Of a stretch of DNA of 64,000 nt, positions 46,336 through 54,994 are shown in pieces. Position numbers and translations under genes: made by a program. This DNA comes from an uncultured Eubacteriales bacterium (lineage in GTDB: Bacteria; Bacillota; Clostridia; Oscillospirales; Acutalibacteraceae), in the NCBI GenBank assembly GCA_934457115.1, contig CAKSHI010000007.1:1-64000 (forward strand), written 5' to 3'. The stretch's first letter is position 1, and the number at the start of each line of letters is the position of its first letter. The notes beneath the pieces were generated by a model. That model searched no databases. It saw only the letters and a list, made by a program, of their open reading frames with translations, and was not told the origin of the DNA.

Positions 46336-46785
46336 CTAAACTTGAGTAATAAGCATATTCTTAAACAATGATGCCCTCAAATAATCTCTAAATTCGGGCG
46401 GGACGCAAGGATAACTTCGCTCTGAAACAGCCGCCATTATTAACATAGACGAATTTAGATCAAGTACTTCCTTGTCTACCATATTTTTTACCATTATAGC
46501 CGCAGTATTAAAATCGAGCTTATCCCCAATAGAGTTTACTATATGCATTATAGCACTCTCTCTATCCATATTTACTCGTTTTATGCGGATATAACCACCG
46601 CCTCCTCTTCTACTTTCTACAATATACCCTTGTTCGGGCGTAAATCTCGAAGTGATTACATAATTGATTTGACTTGGAACACAACCAAGCTCTAAGGCTA
46701 GTTCATTTCTTTTGATTTCGGCAAGACCACCTGATTCCTCCAGCATTTTTACAATATAACTCGCAACAATATCACTCATTCTCAT
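46336..46785 (-). CDS. ctsR: Heat-shock repressor CtsR
   Basis: 149 aa, normal. N-terminal winged helix (MSDIVASYIVKMLEE, ELALELGCVPSQINYVITSRF) and the Gly-rich beta-wing RRGGGGYIRI that reads the operator, then a C-terminal McsB/temperature-sensing part. It represses its own operon, which carries a perfect operator upstream. AGGTGAAC precedes the ATG. Confidence 0.97.
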   Translation of the reverse strand: MRMSDIVASYIVKMLEESGGLAEIKRNELALELGCVPSQINYVITSRFTPEQGYIVESRRGGGGYIRIKRVNMDRESAIMHIVNSIGDKLDFNTAAIMVKNMVDKEVLDLNSSMLIMAAVSERSYPCVPPEFRDYLRASLFKNMLITQV

Positions 46786-46811
46786 TTTTAGTGTTCACCT
46801 TCTTTTTAGAC

Positions 46812-46828
46812 TTTGACTTTCTTTGACT
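46812..46828 (-). promoter_or_regulatory. CtsR operator
   Basis: Minus strand AGTCAAA-GAA-AGTCAAA: a perfect heptamer direct repeat with 3-nt spacing, the CtsR consensus. It lies just downstream of the -10 box, so binding would block transcription start. Confidence 0.9.
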
Positions 46829-46831
46829 TTA

Positions 46832-46860
46832 ATACTAACACTTTCTACACAACAAATCAA
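46832..46860 (-). promoter_or_regulatory. Promoter of the ctsR-mcsA-mcsB-clpC operon
   Basis: Minus strand: TTGATT (46855-46860), 17-nt spacer, TAGTAT (46832-46837), directly followed by the CtsR operator. Confidence 0.7.
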
Positions 46861-46993
46861 ACTTCATTTTTGTTGATTACACCAATTTATACCCATTATA
46901 CTCTATATTTCTTTATTTTTCTTTTAATTTCAATTATTTTTAAAAATTTCATTCTATATAACTTATAATTAAAAGTAGTAATATACCTCCTTA

Positions 46994-47096
46994 TTTAAAT
47001 TGGAGCAGTTCTCTGCTTTGTTTGTAAAAAGCAGAGTATGCGACAGATTAAAGGCAGCGTTAGACTCTCATGGTTTCAGTGGTAGATTATATTAAT
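46994..47096 (+). ncRNA. Structured element upstream of ppa (element B)
   Basis: Begins with ATTTAAATTGGAGCA, then a perfect 9-bp hairpin CTCTGCTTT/AAAGCAGAG (~47011-47036), then GCGACAGATT and a GGTTTCA block. These blocks occur in the same order in the element before nrdR, but the later hairpin is shortened here. About 90 nt lie between it and ppa, with TATAAT-like boxes in between (near 47144-47165), so it may be a separate transcript or a mobile-element remnant rather than the ppa leader. The ~130 bp to its left hold no gene. Confidence 0.4.
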
Positions 47097-47184
47097 TAAC
47101 CCAAATTAATCTTCAAAAAAGTATAGAATTTTTATTTTAAAGTGATATAATTAATCTTATAATTATATCAAAGGGGATTTTTAT

Positions 47185-47715
47185 ATGAATATATGGCACG
47201 ATATTGACTCTTCAAGAATTACACCTGAAGAGTTTATGGTAGTAATTGAAATTCCAAAGGGAAGCAAAGCAAAATATGAGCTTGACAAGGAAACAGGCCT
47301 TTTGATGTTGGATAGAATACTTCATACCTCGACCCACTATCCCGCAAACTACGGCTTTATTCCAAGAACATACGCCGATGACTTCGATCCCTTAGATGTT
47401 TTGGTGTTATGCTCTGAACATATCCACCCCATGACCTTAATAAAATGCTATCCCATTGGTGTTATTTCCATGATTGATTCGGATCGCAACGATGAAAAGA
47501 TTATCGCTATACCGGTAAACGACCCAACTTACAACTCATTTTCAGATATATCGGAACTCCCTCCCCATATCTTTGAAGAAATGAAACACTTTTTCTCAGT
47601 GTACAAGGCTTTAGAGCATAAACAAACTGCTGTCGACGAAATAAGAAGCAGGGGTGAAGCTATAAAAATTATAAGCACTGCAATCAACGAATATAATGCA
47701 AAATTTTCAAAATAA
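47185..47715 (+). CDS. ppa: Inorganic pyrophosphatase, family I
   Basis: 176 aa. Family I soluble pyrophosphatase: VVIEIPKGSKAKYELDKETG, THYPANYGFIPRTYADDFDPLDVLVL (metal-binding Asp cluster DDxDPLD) and a C-terminal KxYK-like segment (HFFSVYKALEH). It hydrolyses PPi and drives biosynthetic reactions. AAAGGGG precedes the ATG. Many Clostridia use family II enzymes or membrane pumps instead, so this choice is of some taxonomic use. Confidence 0.96.
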   Translation: MNIWHDIDSSRITPEEFMVVIEIPKGSKAKYELDKETGLLMLDRILHTSTHYPANYGFIPRTYADDFDPLDVLVLCSEHIHPMTLIKCYPIGVISMIDSDRNDEKIIAIPVNDPTYNSFSDISELPPHIFEEMKHFFSVYKALEHKQTAVDEIRSRGEAIKIISTAINEYNAKFSK

Positions 47716-47743
47716 AAAAGCCCATAAGGGCTTTTTCTTTTAT
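47713..47743. terminator. Terminator after ppa, shared with trmL
   Basis: AAAAAGCCC-ATA-AGGGCTTTTT with T-rich flanks; works for the convergent trmL gene too. Confidence 0.85.
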
Positions 47744-47754
47744 GTATATTAAAA

Positions 47755-48261
47755 TTATTCTTCCCAAAGATATTCTCTAAGTGCACCCTTACACAAAAGT
47801 GAGGGGTAATTCCACTGCCTTAACACCTCATAAACAGCAATTGCAACCGAGTTTGAAAGATTAAGGCTTCTTGCGTCCGAAATCATAGGAATTCTCACGG
47901 TTGTATCCGGATTTTCATAAAGAAGTTTTTCAGGAAGACCCTTTGTTTCCTTGCCAAAAAATAAGTAGCACTTGTCCGGATACTCAACATTTGAATGTAT
48001 ATGCTTAGCCTTTGTCGAAAAATAAAAGAAGTTTTTGTCGTCCTTATTTTTCTCAAAAAATTCCTCTAAGCTCTCATAATATGTTATGTCTAAAAGATGC
48101 CAATAGTCAAGACCCGCTCTTTTTAATTTTTTATCATCTATGGTAAATCCCATAGGCCCTACTAAATGAAGTCTTGCCCCCGTCGCAGCGCAAGTCCTCG
48201 CAACATTACCTGTATTTTGGGGTATTTCAGGCTCCACCATAACAATATTTATTTCCGGCAT
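47755..48261 (-). CDS. trmL: tRNA (cytidine(34)-2'-O)-methyltransferase
   Basis: 168 aa. SPOUT methyltransferase with NIVMVEPEIPQNTGNVARTCAATG at the start, LFFGKETKGLP in the middle and the knot loop MISDARSLNLSNSVAIAVYE at the end. It 2'-O-methylates the wobble base of tRNA-Leu. Length and motifs match TrmL rather than the larger TrmH/RlmB. Confidence 0.95.
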   Translation of the reverse strand: MPEINIVMVEPEIPQNTGNVARTCAATGARLHLVGPMGFTIDDKKLKRAGLDYWHLLDITYYESLEEFFEKNKDDKNFFYFSTKAKHIHSNVEYPDKCYLFFGKETKGLPEKLLYENPDTTVRIPMISDARSLNLSNSVAIAVYEVLRQWNYPSLLCKGALREYLWEE

Positions 48262-48328
48262 AATTTAACCTCCGATTTTTTAATTCATTTTTATAAAATA
48301 GTATTTCAACTTTAAAACCATAATAAAA

Positions 48329-48350
48329 TCACCGGAATATTCCCCGGTGA
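48329..48350 (-). terminator. Terminator after the coiled-coil gene
   Basis: TCACCGG and CCGGTGA pair; four T and an A/T tract follow on the minus strand. Confidence 0.6.
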
Positions 48351-48365
48351 AAAGCAGACTTAAAA

Positions 48366-48920
48366 TTAATCATCACAAAGATTATTGTCCTTATAAAACT
48401 GATTTTTAATATCATTTAAATCTTTCATATATTCAAAGATAGAATAGTAAAAAGAGTCTATCCTATCTTCTATGGTAGCTGTACCGATTTTTAGGTCCGA
48501 TTTAAGAACTTCTAAGTCCTCTTTTAGCAAAACCATCTCCTTATTAATCTTATCTACAACACATATAGCATCCATTGCCATACATTGACCGTTTTCTACT
48601 AGATTTAAAGCAACAAATTCCGCATTTACTTTTATATCACGAATATTATCTCTAATATTATCGTATTTATTGCCTTTATCTTCAAGAATCGCTATAGATT
48701 CTTGAAGATCTTTTTTGGTCCTTATATAATTTGTGATTTCCTTCTCGTAAAAATATCGTTGATTTTCTTTTTCCTTATAGAGTTCATCATATTTTTGAGT
48801 AGTTTCTCTTAGTTTAGCATATAAATAATCCCGCTCTTTTATTATATCATGAAGAAGATCTGTATTTTTTACTTGACGATTGTGACCCTTAGTCGAAAGT
48901 TTCTTAAAATTGCCGGCCAA
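48366..48920 (-). CDS. Hypothetical coiled-coil protein
   Basis: 184 aa. Nearly all helix-forming: ~20-80 and ~110-180 are rich in Glu, Lys, Asp, Leu and Tyr with heptad-like spacing; no membrane segment. The start is unclear: a GGGGAGG lies 11 nt before the TTG at 48920 and 8 nt before an ATT one codon upstream, while an out-of-frame ATG nearer to it opens only a seven-codon frame. No family recognised. It follows the membrane protein gene (48956-49666) by 35 nt and probably shares its transcript. Confidence 0.65.
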   Translation of the reverse strand: MAGNFKKLSTKGHNRQVKNTDLLHDIIKERDYLYAKLRETTQKYDELYKEKENQRYFYEKEITNYIRTKKDLQESIAILEDKGNKYDNIRDNIRDIKVNAEFVALNLVENGQCMAMDAICVVDKINKEMVLLKEDLEVLKSDLKIGTATIEDRIDSFYYSIFEYMKDLNDIKNQFYKDNNLCDD

Positions 48921-48955
48921 AATACATATTTCCTCCCCTTTTTACATACGTGCCT

Positions 48956-49666
48956 TTACAAATCTATAAAATCCATATTAGGATAAATTTTCTCTAAGCG
49001 TTCATTTGGAAAATGATTATCTAAATAAACGTCAAAACTGTTGGACGGCGGTATATCCAAAAGCCTATCGCCCCATCTCCACACTGCGGCTATAGATAGC
49101 ATAGCGTCTAACGCCACAATTACAAGCAAAATCCAAGTCAATGGTTTCCCAAGCTTATTAGGAATCTTTTGAATCCATTTGCACATTAAGGGCTCCAAAA
49201 GCTTAACCCAAACTATGGCTAAGATCCCCCAAAAGCATGAGAAAAGTACATTTATTCTTCCATGAAGATTAAGCGGCAATGCGTCATATTGCCACGAAAC
49301 CGAGCCAAATACGGATTGTTGCATCCAACTGCAAAAATACTCATAAACACTTCCTATTACAAATCCGCCTAAAAATATTATCCAATTATTTTTATTTCTT
49401 GCCCAATGCAAACCCAAAGACATAAACAAAGTCCCAAATCCATAGAGTAAGTTTAAAGGAAGGTATACCAATCCCACACGGCTTTCATAATGGCCTTTTA
49501 CAACAAGACAAAACAGAACCTCTATTACTACACCCAAGAATGACCCTATTAAGAAAATCCAAAACAGCTTATAAAAACCGTACTTTTTAGCAAAGTGTTC
49601 TTTGCCTTCTTCCTTAGAATCATCCCTTTTTATAACTTCCTTCCCAACACATAGTAAGTCGTTCAT
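48956..49666 (-). CDS. CmpB-like membrane protein (putative type IV ABC transporter permease family)
   Basis: 236 aa, a basic/acidic start of ~30 residues and about five membrane helices. The segment FLIGSFLGVVIEVLFCLVVK, followed by SRVGLVYLPLNLLYGFG and FGSVSWQYDALPLNLHGRIN, is characteristic of the PF06541 family annotated as putative ABC transporter (CmpB). That name is not backed by transport evidence, and no ATPase gene is adjacent. Function unknown. Confidence 0.85.
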   Translation of the reverse strand: MNDLLCVGKEVIKRDDSKEEGKEHFAKKYGFYKLFWIFLIGSFLGVVIEVLFCLVVKGHYESRVGLVYLPLNLLYGFGTLFMSLGLHWARNKNNWIIFLGGFVIGSVYEYFCSWMQQSVFGSVSWQYDALPLNLHGRINVLFSCFWGILAIVWVKLLEPLMCKWIQKIPNKLGKPLTWILLVIVALDAMLSIAAVWRWGDRLLDIPPSNSFDVYLDNHFPNERLEKIYPNMDFIDL

Positions 49667-49805
49667 AAAAATGTCTCCTAATAAAAATTATTATATATAT
49701 GTCGTATTATATCATTAAAACGGATTTTTGCCAACTATTGCAGTATATTTTCACACAATAAACTTATGCAATATAATTGATATACCAAAAAGACAGTGTA
49801 TTTGC

Positions 49806-49834
49806 TTGAGGTTAAAATAATTTTATAATATAAT
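49806..49834 (+). promoter_or_regulatory. Promoter of the SEDS (rodA-like) gene
   Basis: TTGAGG (49806-49811), 17-nt spacer, TATAAT (49829-49834). Confidence 0.55.
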
Positions 49835-49872
49835 TATATGTACTTATTGAATTTTTGAGAGGAGGTTTTATA

Positions 49873-51021
49873 TTGTCTAAATTACTTGATTATATAAAAG
49901 GATATATTAAGGATTGCGATAAAATTCTTTGGTCTATAATGATTATAATTTCAATTTATAGTCTATTGTTGCTAAAGAGTGTATCAAGAGGAGGAGAAAA
50001 CTTCTTTTCAACTCAGCTCATCGCAGTTACACTGGGATATATTGGGGCAATTATATTATCAGCGGCAGATTATAGAGTTATAGCTAACTATTGGAAATGG
50101 ATAGCCGGCTTTTGTATTTTAATAATAGTGTATACCTTAATATTTGGTATAACTATAGAAGGTTCGGCCGGGGTTAACGCAAAAGCATGGATTACCTTGC
50201 CGGGAGGTATAACCTTTCAACCCTCAGAACTTGTTAAAATAGGTTTTATTATAACATTTTCAAGGCATTTATCAATCGTGAAAGAAAATGGTAACATAAA
50301 ATCTTTCAAAAGCATTATGCTCCTATGCGTCCATGCAGTGGTACCCGTTATTTTGACCCATCTTCAAGGTGACGACGGAGCTGCAATAATATTTTTCTTT
50401 ATGTTTTTATCCATGACCTTCGCAGCGGGTGTACAGTTTAGATATTTTATAACCCTACTTATTGTAATGATAATCGCAATACCCTTTGCTTGGAACTACT
50501 TACTTGCAGATTATCAAAAAAACAGAATTATTAATCAGTTTAATCCCGAGTCTGACCCACTGGGTGACGGCTTCCAACAAATTCAAGGGAAACTCTCCAT
50601 AGGATCAGGTCAAATATTTGGTAAAGGACTTTTTAACGGTCAAAGAGTTCTTCATGGCTCCGTACCTGTACAGGAAAGTGACTTTATCTTTTCAGTTGCC
50701 GGCGAAGAGTTGGGTTTTATTGGATGTATGGCTGTGATTTTATTATTGGTTGCCTTACTTGTAAGAACATTTTATGTAGGAGCAAAATCATGTGACACTT
50801 TAGGTGCATATATATGCATAGGATTTTTTGGTATGATAGCTTCTCAAGCTGTATTTAATCTTGGAATGTGTCTAAGCTTACTCCCTGTTATGGGAGTTAC
50901 ACTTCCTTTCTTTAGTGCAGGAGGATCCTCCTCTGCGTGTCTATACTTTGGAATTGGACTTATCCAAAGCGTTTATATGAAGCATTTAGATGTAGACAAT
51001 GCTCAAGTAAGCCCCGTTTAA
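49873..51021 (+). CDS. rodA: SEDS-family peptidoglycan polymerase, RodA-like
   Basis: 382 aa from a TTG at 49873 with GAGGAGG 7 nt upstream. About ten membrane helices. SEDS motifs: WITLPGGITFQPSELVKIGFI, HLQGDDGAAIIFF (catalytic-type Asp), QFNPESDPLGDGFQQIQGKLSIGSG region, QESDFIFSVAGEELGF and LPFFSAGGSS. It polymerises glycan strands with a class B PBP. The mre cluster of this window contains the PBP but no rodA, so this separate gene is a good candidate for its partner; FtsW or SpoVE remain possible. Confidence 0.9.
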   Translation: MSKLLDYIKGYIKDCDKILWSIMIIISIYSLLLLKSVSRGGENFFSTQLIAVTLGYIGAIILSAADYRVIANYWKWIAGFCILIIVYTLIFGITIEGSAGVNAKAWITLPGGITFQPSELVKIGFIITFSRHLSIVKENGNIKSFKSIMLLCVHAVVPVILTHLQGDDGAAIIFFFMFLSMTFAAGVQFRYFITLLIVMIIAIPFAWNYLLADYQKNRIINQFNPESDPLGDGFQQIQGKLSIGSGQIFGKGLFNGQRVLHGSVPVQESDFIFSVAGEELGFIGCMAVILLLVALLVRTFYVGAKSCDTLGAYICIGFFGMIASQAVFNLGMCLSLLPVMGVTLPFFSAGGSSSACLYFGIGLIQSVYMKHLDVDNAQVSPV

Positions 51022-51048
51022 CACTAAAAATATTTATTAAAATCAATT

Positions 51049-51083
51049 AGGAGTTAGGATTGAATATATCAATCTTAACTCCT
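51049..51083 (+). terminator. Terminator after the SEDS gene
   Basis: A 15-bp stem (AGGAGTTAGGATTGA / TCAATCTTAACTCCT, one G-T pair) with a 5-nt loop, followed by TTCTATATTT. It also lies just beyond the stop of the convergent ATPase gene. Confidence 0.8.
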
Positions 51084-51091
51084 TTCTATAT

Positions 51092-53761
51092 TTACTCTAC
51101 ACAAACTTTCGCACTTGATCGTCTTTTTGATATAGCACTTAAAATTCTCTTTTCAATTTCAACAATCACTAAGGGAGAAAGCGATAAGGCCGCTACTATT
51201 ATCCAAGCATTTGTAGGCAATGGAATTGTCTTAAATACCATGGCAATAGGCTCTATTGACACAACTGATACTTGCAATATTAAACACACAATAAATGAAA
51301 GCACCATCTTAATATTTCCAAAAAAGCCTATCTCAAAAAGTGAATGTTCGCTTCTAACATTAAACGCATGAACAATTTGTGACAAGCTTAAAACACAAAA
51401 TGCCATTGTTCTTCCATAAACAGGTGCTGAATGTCCATCAAAAAATACTTTTCCTATAACAAATGCCAAAAGAGATATTGCCCCTATAAACGTGCCCTCA
51501 ACTGCTATATAATAAGCCATTTTCCCACCTAGCAATTTCTTTTTAGGGTCAACGGGCTTTTGGTTCATTATGTCTTGGTCAACGGGTTCGACTCCCAAGG
51601 CTAAAGCCGGCAAAGAGTCAGTCACTAGGTTTACCCATAAAAGTTGAATTGCGAGCAACGGTGTGGGAAGGTTTAGTAAAAATGCAGTCAAAACAGTTAT
51701 GATTTCTCCAATATTGCTTGAAATCAAGAAATGCACAGTCTTCTTTATATTTTCAAATATTCCTCTTCCTTGCTTAACCGCCTCGATTATAGTAGAGAAA
51801 TTATCATCAGTAAGTATCATATCTGCAGCACCCTTAGCCACATCAGTACCGCTAATACCCATAGCACAGCCTATGTCCGCTGCCTTTAAGGCCGGTGCAT
51901 CATTTACGCCGTCACCTGTCATTGCGACAACGGCGCCCTTCTTTTGAAATGCCTTTACTATTTTAACTTTATGTTCGGGCGAAACACGTGCAAACACTGA
52001 ATAAGAGAATATATTCCTCTCAAACTCGTCTTGAGGCATTTTGTCTATTTGTTCACCTGAAATTGCTCTATCAGTGTTTGATAAGATATTAAGTTCACGA
52101 GCAATTGCCTTGGCGGTTATAATATGATCTCCCGTTATCATGACGGGTTTTATTCCTGCTGCAATGCAATCCTTAACTGCCTGCTTTGCCCCTATTCTTG
52201 GAGGGTCTATCATGCCTACAAGTCCGCAAAAACAAAGATCCCCCTCTATTTCGGCATTATTATTTGGTATATAGTCAATATCCTTAAACGCAACGGCCAA
52301 TACCCTAAGAGCTTTAGAGGCCATCTCTTCATTTTCTATTATTACTTTATTTCTATAATTTGTATTAAGCATTTCCCTGCCGTTATCAGTACGTATTTTT
52401 GTGCAGTAATTTAACAATACATCAGGAGCACCCTTGGTTATTACCCTATAATGCCCTGCGGACAATTTATGTATGGTAGTCATTAGCTTTCTTTTAGAAT
52501 CAAATGGTATTTCGTGAACTCTTGGAAACTGTCTATCCAATGATAACTTGACTTTTCCATTGTTAGCAGCTGCTAAAACTAATGCTTTTTCAGTCGGTTC
52601 ACCCGAGGCCTTATAATCACCAAACTTTCCTGTAAGGTTGGAATTATTACAAAGAGCAAGATAAGATAAAATGTCCAATGCCTCACTTGATGACATATTA
52701 AGCTGACCATTTATTGAGTGTATCTCAGTTACTGTCATTTTATTTTGAGTAAGAGTTCCTGTCTTATCAGAACATATGACGCTTGCACTTCCAAGGGTTT
52801 CAACAGCAGGAAGTTTTCTTATAATGGCACGGCTTATTGCCATTCTCTTTACTCCTATGGCGAGTACTATCGTCACAACAGCCGGCAATCCTTCGGGTAT
52901 AGCCGCAACTGCCAAACTTATGGATATCATAAACATCTCAATAGGCGGAATATTTTGCACGACACCCAAAATGAATATAATAAAGCATATTACCAATGCG
53001 CCAATACCTAAATATTTACCCGTTTGAGCAAGTTTTGCCTGCAATGGAGTTTGAGGAGAAACCCCCTCGTTTATAAGGTCTGCTATTTTTCCGACTTGAG
53101 TATTCATTCCTGTTTCGACTACCACACAAAGTGCATGGCCTGCAGTTATCGAGCTTGAAGAATAAACCATATTATGTCTATCCGCAATCGTCTTGCCGGA
53201 ATGAAGCAATGTATCCGGGTCCTTATCAACCGGCAAAGATTCTCCGGTAAGAGCTGACTCTTCTGCCTTTAAGTTAGTGCTTTTTATAATTCTGGCATCA
53301 GCCGGTACAAAATCTCCGGTATTTAAAACTAAAATATCCCCCGGCACAAGCTCTTCTGAATCAATTAGGCTTTCTACACCGTTTCGTATAATTCTTGCCT
53401 TAGGAGCTGAAAGCTTCTTTAAAGAATCTATAGCCTTCTCGGCCTTGCTTTCTTGTATAACCCCTATTAAAGCATTCATTATAACTATAGCCAATATTAT
53501 TATTGAGTCTATGTAATCGTTATTGTGCTCAATTATAGATGTAGCAAAAGATATACCCGATGCTATCAAAAGGATAATAACCATAAAATCCGAAAATTGT
53601 TCTAAAAACTTTGTAAACACGCTTTTGGGCTTTTTTTCTTTTAGTTTATTCAATCCATATTTTAATTGAAATTCCTTTACTTGTTTCGAGTTTAGTCCTT
53701 GATTTTCAGAAACATTAAACTTATTTAAAATTTCCTTAGCTTCCATGTTATGCCAAACCAT
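51092..53761 (-). CDS. Calcium-translocating P-type ATPase (P2-type)
   Basis: 889 aa. Cation ATPase N-domain, actuator loop with TGESLPVDK, membrane helix 4 with [11 protein letters not shown] (the calcium-binding PEGL), phosphorylation site [15 protein letters not shown], nucleotide domain [11 protein letters not shown], hinge [18 protein letters not shown], and four C-terminal helices with [13 protein letters not shown]. The pattern is PMR1/SERCA-like calcium export. The tail ends in [22 protein letters not shown] precedes the ATG. Monocistronic. Confidence 0.93.
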   Translation of the reverse strand: MVWHNMEAKEILNKFNVSENQGLNSKQVKEFQLKYGLNKLKEKKPKSVFTKFLEQFSDFMVIILLIASGISFATSIIEHNNDYIDSIIILAIVIMNALIGVIQESKAEKAIDSLKKLSAPKARIIRNGVESLIDSEELVPGDILVLNTGDFVPADARIIKSTNLKAEESALTGESLPVDKDPDTLLHSGKTIADRHNMVYSSSSITAGHALCVVVETGMNTQVGKIADLINEGVSPQTPLQAKLAQTGKYLGIGALVICFIIFILGVVQNIPPIEMFMISISLAVAAIPEGLPAVVTIVLAIGVKRMAISRAIIRKLPAVETLGSASVICSDKTGTLTQNKMTVTEIHSINGQLNMSSSEALDILSYLALCNNSNLTGKFGDYKASGEPTEKALVLAAANNGKVKLSLDRQFPRVHEIPFDSKRKLMTTIHKLSAGHYRVITKGAPDVLLNYCTKIRTDNGREMLNTNYRNKVIIENEEMASKALRVLAVAFKDIDYIPNNNAEIEGDLCFCGLVGMIDPPRIGAKQAVKDCIAAGIKPVMITGDHIITAKAIARELNILSNTDRAISGEQIDKMPQDEFERNIFSYSVFARVSPEHKVKIVKAFQKKGAVVAMTGDGVNDAPALKAADIGCAMGISGTDVAKGAADMILTDDNFSTIIEAVKQGRGIFENIKKTVHFLISSNIGEIITVLTAFLLNLPTPLLAIQLLWVNLVTDSLPALALGVEPVDQDIMNQKPVDPKKKLLGGKMAYYIAVEGTFIGAISLLAFVIGKVFFDGHSAPVYGRTMAFCVLSLSQIVHAFNVRSEHSLFEIGFFGNIKMVLSFIVCLILQVSVVSIEPIAMVFKTIPLPTNAWIIVAALSLSPLVIVEIEKRILSAISKRRSSAKVCVE

Positions 53762-53881
53762 ATTATCATCCCCAAACTTTAAAAACTTGTCTTAATATAT
53801 ATATTTAAGATTTTATAATATATTACTTCTCCCCAAAAATCACTAGTGCCATATTATATTAGTAAGGAGGATGAAGGCTTT

Positions 53882-54529
53882 ATGGAATTCTATTTAGGTA
53901 TTGGACTTCTTGCTGTATCACTTAGTATAGATGCTTTGGGAATAGGGCTTTCATATGGCCTTAGAAAAATAAAAATACCAATATTAGCAAAATTAATAAT
54001 ATGTTTTATATCGATGGCATTTACCCAAGCAGCAATTTTAATCGGAAACGTAATTAAAAACTTCTTACCTGATATTATTTCAAAGAGTATAGGGAGTTTG
54101 ATGCTCTTAGTTTTGGGCATATTTATAATAGTTCAAGCATTTATAAAAAAAGATAAAAACAAAGAAAAACCACCAAAACCAAAAAGCTCATCATTTTCAT
54201 TTAAGTTTTTAGGAGTGACAGTCAATATTATAAGAAACCCAAGCTCTTGCGACTTTGATAAATCCTGCGACATAAATGCACTCGAAGCTATATATTTGGG
54301 TACAGCCCTTTCTATAGATTCCTTTGGTGCAGGAATCTCAAGTGCCGTGACAGGCCTTAATTCTATATTAATCCCTCTAACTGTGGGACTATTTCAAATT
54401 TTATTTTTATATTTTGGAAATATTCTTGGAAAAAAATTCTCATCATTTAAAAAATTAGACTCAAAAGTATTTGTAGTCTTATCAGGGTCATTAATGATTA
54501 TACTCGCCGCAATAAGATTTTTAGTTTGA
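53882..54529 (+). CDS. ytaF: YtaF-like sporulation membrane protein (MntP-like fold)
   Basis: 215 aa from the ATG at 53882 (AAGGAGG upstream; a longer in-frame reading starts before this site). Two repeats of three helices: LAVSLSIDALGIGLSYGL in the first and LGTALSIDSFGAGISSAV in the second, each with the conserved acidic SxDxxGxG motif, separated by a basic loop (~95-150) with a CDFDKSCD segment. YtaF is a sporulation-associated protein of unknown function related to manganese exporter MntP. Confidence 0.88.
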   Translation: MEFYLGIGLLAVSLSIDALGIGLSYGLRKIKIPILAKLIICFISMAFTQAAILIGNVIKNFLPDIISKSIGSLMLLVLGIFIIVQAFIKKDKNKEKPPKPKSSSFSFKFLGVTVNIIRNPSSCDFDKSCDINALEAIYLGTALSIDSFGAGISSAVTGLNSILIPLTVGLFQILFLYFGNILGKKFSSFKKLDSKVFVVLSGSLMIILAAIRFLV

Positions 54530-54665
54530 GTTATCAATTAATTTTACTTTAAAATTTTTCCTAAAAAGCTGAGAATAAAACAAGCATTGATGTTAATAAT
54601 AATATTTGTCGATAGGAAAAAGTTCTTCACATCGACTTAGCATCTTAGCAGGAGGTGAAATAAAA

Positions 54666-54806
54666 ATGGAAAAGCAATCTTCAAACAAAAAGAATAACCA
54701 ATTCAGCAACAAAAAGAACAATAACAACAATAGCAACAACCAATTCAGCAATAAAAAAGGAAACAACAATAACTGCAATAATAATATCAACAATTTTGAG
54801 GATTAA
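54666..54806 (+). CDS. 46-aa Asn-rich low-complexity protein
   Basis: Starts at the ATG at 54666 behind a strong AGGAGGTGA site. About half of the residues are Asn, with Lys, Ser and Gln; the unit NNQFSNKK followed by an Asn run occurs twice. A single Cys lies near the end and the tail is NNFED. Such short Asn-rich proteins are common among spore or coat proteins, but no family is recognised. It lies 136 nt after ytaF with its own terminator, so it may be a separate transcript. Confidence 0.7.
   Translation: MEKQSSNKKNNQFSNKKNNNNNSNNQFSNKKGNNNNCNNNINNFED
54696..54752 (+). repeat. Internal 42-bp tandem duplication in the Asn-rich gene
   Basis: AACCAATTCAGCAA followed by AAAAA-rich DNA recurs at 54696 and 54738, 42 bp apart, giving two 14-residue units. 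Confidence 0.7.
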
Positions 54807-54850
54807 TTTTTTGAAACCTCTGAACATTAACAAATTATCGTAGTCAATAG

Positions 54851-54891
54851 ATACTAAAGGGGACCTTATGCGTCCCCTTTAGTATTTTTTT
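54851..54891 (+). terminator. Strong terminator after the Asn-rich gene
   Basis: A perfect 14-bp stem (ATACTAAAGGGGAC / GTCCCCTTTAGTAT), 7-nt loop and then T7. Confidence 0.9.
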
Positions 54892-54937
54892 AGCAAGTTG
54901 ATTTCATATTAAAGTGGAATCAACTTGCTTTTTATTT
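54892..54937 (+). terminator. Second terminator in tandem
   Basis: A perfect 12-bp stem (AGCAAGTTGATT / AATCAACTTGCT) with 14-nt loop, followed by TTTTTATTT. It begins right after the T-run of the first. Confidence 0.8.
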
Positions 54938-54960
54938 ACATCTAATATTATACAAAATTA

Positions 54961-54990
54961 AAGGCTGCAGTTAATTTTTACTGCAGCCTT
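54961..54990 (-). terminator. Terminator after the G5/3D gene
   Basis: An 11-bp stem (AAGGCTGCAGT / ACTGCAGCCTT) with 8-nt loop; on the minus strand it is followed by TTAATTTTG. It lies 5 bp from the stop codon. Confidence 0.7.
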
Positions 54991-54994
54991 GATA

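Noticed and set aside
48880..48935. Seven-codon leader peptide (ATG at about 48927) before the coiled-coil gene
   Set aside because: It is a by-product of the ambiguous start; no attenuator hairpin or codon bias supports a regulatory peptide.
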